A stretch of DNA of 64,000 nt from Gammaproteobacteria bacterium (GTDB lineage: Bacteria > Pseudomonadota > Gammaproteobacteria > SZUA-152). Shown here one piece after another: positions 62,291-64,000 of the stretch. The stretch spans positions 189,293 through 253,292 of the forward strand of contig JAVVEP010000002.1 in the NCBI GenBank assembly GCA_032250735.1. Reading direction: 5' to 3'. The position numbers were made by a program, and so were the translations under genes. The notes below the pieces were generated by a model, which was given only the letters and a program-made list of their open reading frames with translations, was not told where the DNA came from and ran no database searches. Within the stretch, counting starts at the first letter, position 1, and each line of letters opens with the position of its first letter.

Positions 62291-63847
62291 TTACGCTTCT
62301 TCACTCTTTTCGCCTGCATGGCTGTTACCGTTGTTTCCAGCTCGAAATTTTTCCAGCACCTCCGGCACGGGATATAACTCGCTCAGCGGCACTGACTTGC
62401 CGTCCGGCTGGACGATCCGGCAATGTATCCGTGTCAACTCGCGGGGGTGCGACACGCCACAGGAATGGGCGATCAGTCCCGAGCCATAATGGATCTTGCC
62501 GACAAAGTTTTTCACCCGGACGGCCTTTTCCGCCGGGTTCAGTCCCTGTTGCAAATGTTTGTCGTGCGTGGTGATGCCGGTGGGACAGGTGTTTTTGTTG
62601 CACTTGAGGGCCTGGATACAGCCCAGCGCAAACATGAACCCGCGTGCGGAGGCGACAAAGTCCGCGCCGGCGCACAAGGCCCACGCCACACCCGAAGGGG
62701 TAATCAGTTTACCGGAGGCGATGACCTTGATGCGCTCCCGCAAACCGTAGCGGGTCAGTATGTCCACCACCATGGGCAATGCCTCCTTGATGGGCAGGCC
62801 GACATCGTCCATCAGCGGCATGGGGGCGGCGCCCGTGCCGCCGTCAGCGCTGTCGATGGTGATGAAATCCGGCGCGCACGCAATGCCGCAGCGCTGGATT
62901 TCCTCGCACATGTTTTCCAGCCAACCGTAGGCCCCGATCACCGCCTTGAACCCCGTGGGCTTGCCGGTGACGTCGCGCACGTGTTCGATGAAGGCCAGCA
63001 ACTCGGCGAAACTGCCGATCTCCGGGTGCCGGTTGGGCGAGATGGAATCCTTGCCCGGCTCGATGCCGCGAATCCGCGCGATCTCAGCGGTGACCTTTGC
63101 CCCCGGCAGGATACCGCCCTTGCCCGGCTTGGCTCCCTGGCTCATTTTGATCTCGAACATTCGGACTTGCGGGTGGGCGGCGACCTCGCGCAACTTGTTA
63201 TCGTCCAGCTTGCCGTCGGCGGTGCGCACGCCGTATTTGGCCGTACCGATCTGGAACACGATGTCACAGCCGCCCGTCAAATGCGCCGACGCCAGACCGC
63301 CTTCACCGGTGTTCATCCAGCAGCCGGCCAGTTTGGCTCCCATGGACAGGGCGCGAACCGCCGGCTCGGACAGCGCGCCGTAACTCATTGCCGAGATATT
63401 GATCAGCGATGTCGCGTCATAGGGCTCCCTGGCATAGGGGCCGATTCGCACCGATGTCAGGGTTGCGGCATCTTCATCCAGGGTGGGAAACGGGCAATTA
63501 ACGAATAAGGGCGTGCCGGGCGGGCTGATATTTTTGGTGGAGCCAAACGCCACGGTATTGTCCACGCCGGCGGCGGATTTGTAGACCCATCCACGCTCCG
63601 CGCGGTTGAACGGCATTTCCTCGCGGTCCATGGCAAAGAAATACTGCCGGAAAAACTCGCCCAGCGTACTGAAGATATAGCGGAAACGCCCGATGACCGG
63701 GTAATTGTGCAGGATGGCGTCCCGGGTCTGGAACTTGTCCCTAACGAAAAGTAATAAGATAAGAAGAAAAAACAGGCCAACCGTAAATACAAACAGTGAC
63801 GAGAGGAAGGTTATCCCTTGCCCGGAGATGTCCGCCAGAAATGCCAT
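62291..63847 (-). CDS. FMN-binding glutamate synthase family protein, membrane-anchored
   Basis: 518 residues. An N-terminal hydrophobic segment (LFVFTVGLFFLLILLLFVRD) is followed by the FMN-binding synthase domain of GltB: ISAMSYGALSEPAVRALSMG, GEGGLASAHLTGGCDIVFQI, SQGAKPGKGGILPGAKVTAE, SADGGTGAAPMPLMDD and the Cys-rich CIQALKCNKNTCPTGITTHD. The glutaminase domain of true GltB is absent. Proteins of this kind are common but their substrate is uncertain. It is first in the operon; a tandem 16-base repeat lies just before its start. Confidence 0.9.
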   Translation of the reverse strand: MAFLADISGQGITFLSSLFVFTVGLFFLLILLLFVRDKFQTRDAILHNYPVIGRFRYIFSTLGEFFRQYFFAMDREEMPFNRAERGWVYKSAAGVDNTVAFGSTKNISPPGTPLFVNCPFPTLDEDAATLTSVRIGPYAREPYDATSLINISAMSYGALSEPAVRALSMGAKLAGCWMNTGEGGLASAHLTGGCDIVFQIGTAKYGVRTADGKLDDNKLREVAAHPQVRMFEIKMSQGAKPGKGGILPGAKVTAEIARIRGIEPGKDSISPNRHPEIGSFAELLAFIEHVRDVTGKPTGFKAVIGAYGWLENMCEEIQRCGIACAPDFITIDSADGGTGAAPMPLMDDVGLPIKEALPMVVDILTRYGLRERIKVIASGKLITPSGVAWALCAGADFVASARGFMFALGCIQALKCNKNTCPTGITTHDKHLQQGLNPAEKAVRVKNFVGKIHYGSGLIAHSCGVSHPRELTRIHCRIVQPDGKSVPLSELYPVPEVLEKFRAGNNGNSHAGEKSEEA

Positions 63848-63848
63848 G

Positions 63849-63880
63849 ATTGTGACTCTTATAAATTGTGACTCTTATAA
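63849..63880 (-). repeat. Perfect tandem 16-bp duplication before the glutamate-synthase-like gene
   Basis: ATTGTGACTCTTATAA occurs twice in direct succession (63849-63864 and 63865-63880), directly upstream of the leftward ATG at 63847. Each copy carries a TTATAA that could act as a -10 box. The remaining 120 bases to the window end (63881-64000) hold no gene that I can support. Confidence 0.8.
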
Positions 63881-64000
63881 TTTGACGCCCGGTTTTCAGT
63901 CAGTGCCGCTCTTCGGCACGCACTCAACAATCGATGCCCGTTATTTTACTATTAGTTGATTGTTGGTCGTGATACTCGGGAAAATCTTACAAAATTTTTG

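Overview
The window looks like chromosomal DNA of a gammaproteobacterium, possibly a Chromatiales-like sulfur-oxidiser or a relative; the species cannot be named from sequence alone. The evidence is GreB, RapA, YaeQ, a second stand-alone EF-G, a NemR-type TetR with its operators, and a near-perfect gammaproteobacterial dif site at 38597-38624. That dif site, if functional, places the window at the replication terminus.

Layout. 1-9103 (+) is the distal part of the complex I operon: nuoG (3' part only), then nuoH, I, J, K, L, M, N. 9191-12184 (-) carries the molybdenum cofactor genes moeA, mobB and mobA, followed by greB. 12334-16504 (+) holds a secreted gamma-glutamyltransferase and the second EF-G, which ends in a clear terminator. 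16636-20471 holds yaeQ (-), a GIY-YIG nuclease gene (+) and rapA (-). 20836-31063 (+) is a two-partner secretion pair: a TpsB pore with an insertion in its first POTRA domain, and a 2755-residue TpsA exoprotein with about 20 repeats of two alternating lengths. A transposase remnant follows. 31282-38381 (+) is a 1969-residue PAS/GAF hybrid kinase ending in HPt, receiver and EAL domains, overlapped by a two-receiver partner gene.

The dif site lies in the gap at 38382-38694. To its right begins an accessory region that appears more GC-rich. The leftward operon merT-merP-merA-merR (41338 to 38695) reduces Hg(II). Opposite it, a second MerR-type promoter drives an outer-membrane protein, a periplasmic metal-binding HMA protein, an NHL-repeat lipoprotein, a CNQC thioredoxin-like protein, a MerR regulator and a TVP38 membrane protein, mostly with overlapping ends (41531-45011). 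This looks like a metal-handling operon of unassigned function and is one of the two best candidates for something new. The other is the chain at 45086-53969: GH63-like glucosidase, glucose-1-dehydrogenase-like SDR, aquaporin, GMC oxidoreductase, exported VOC protein and glycogen-debranching-like enzyme. The debranching gene carries an in-frame palindromic repeat.

53984-59198 holds a PilZ-like protein, an Old Yellow Enzyme/AhpD-like pair controlled by a NemR-type repressor with two recognisable operators, and an operon of a pseudo-receiver, an HD-GYP protein with a zinc ribbon, an NrtS-like membrane protein, an ECF sigma factor and its small zinc-finger anti-sigma. 59231-63847 (-) is a tight three-gene operon: FMN glutamate-synthase-like protein, acetolactate-synthase-like TPP enzyme and aldehyde dehydrogenase.

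No tRNA, rRNA, CRISPR array or intact insertion sequence was seen. All identifications come from motif reading; no database search or alignment was run.
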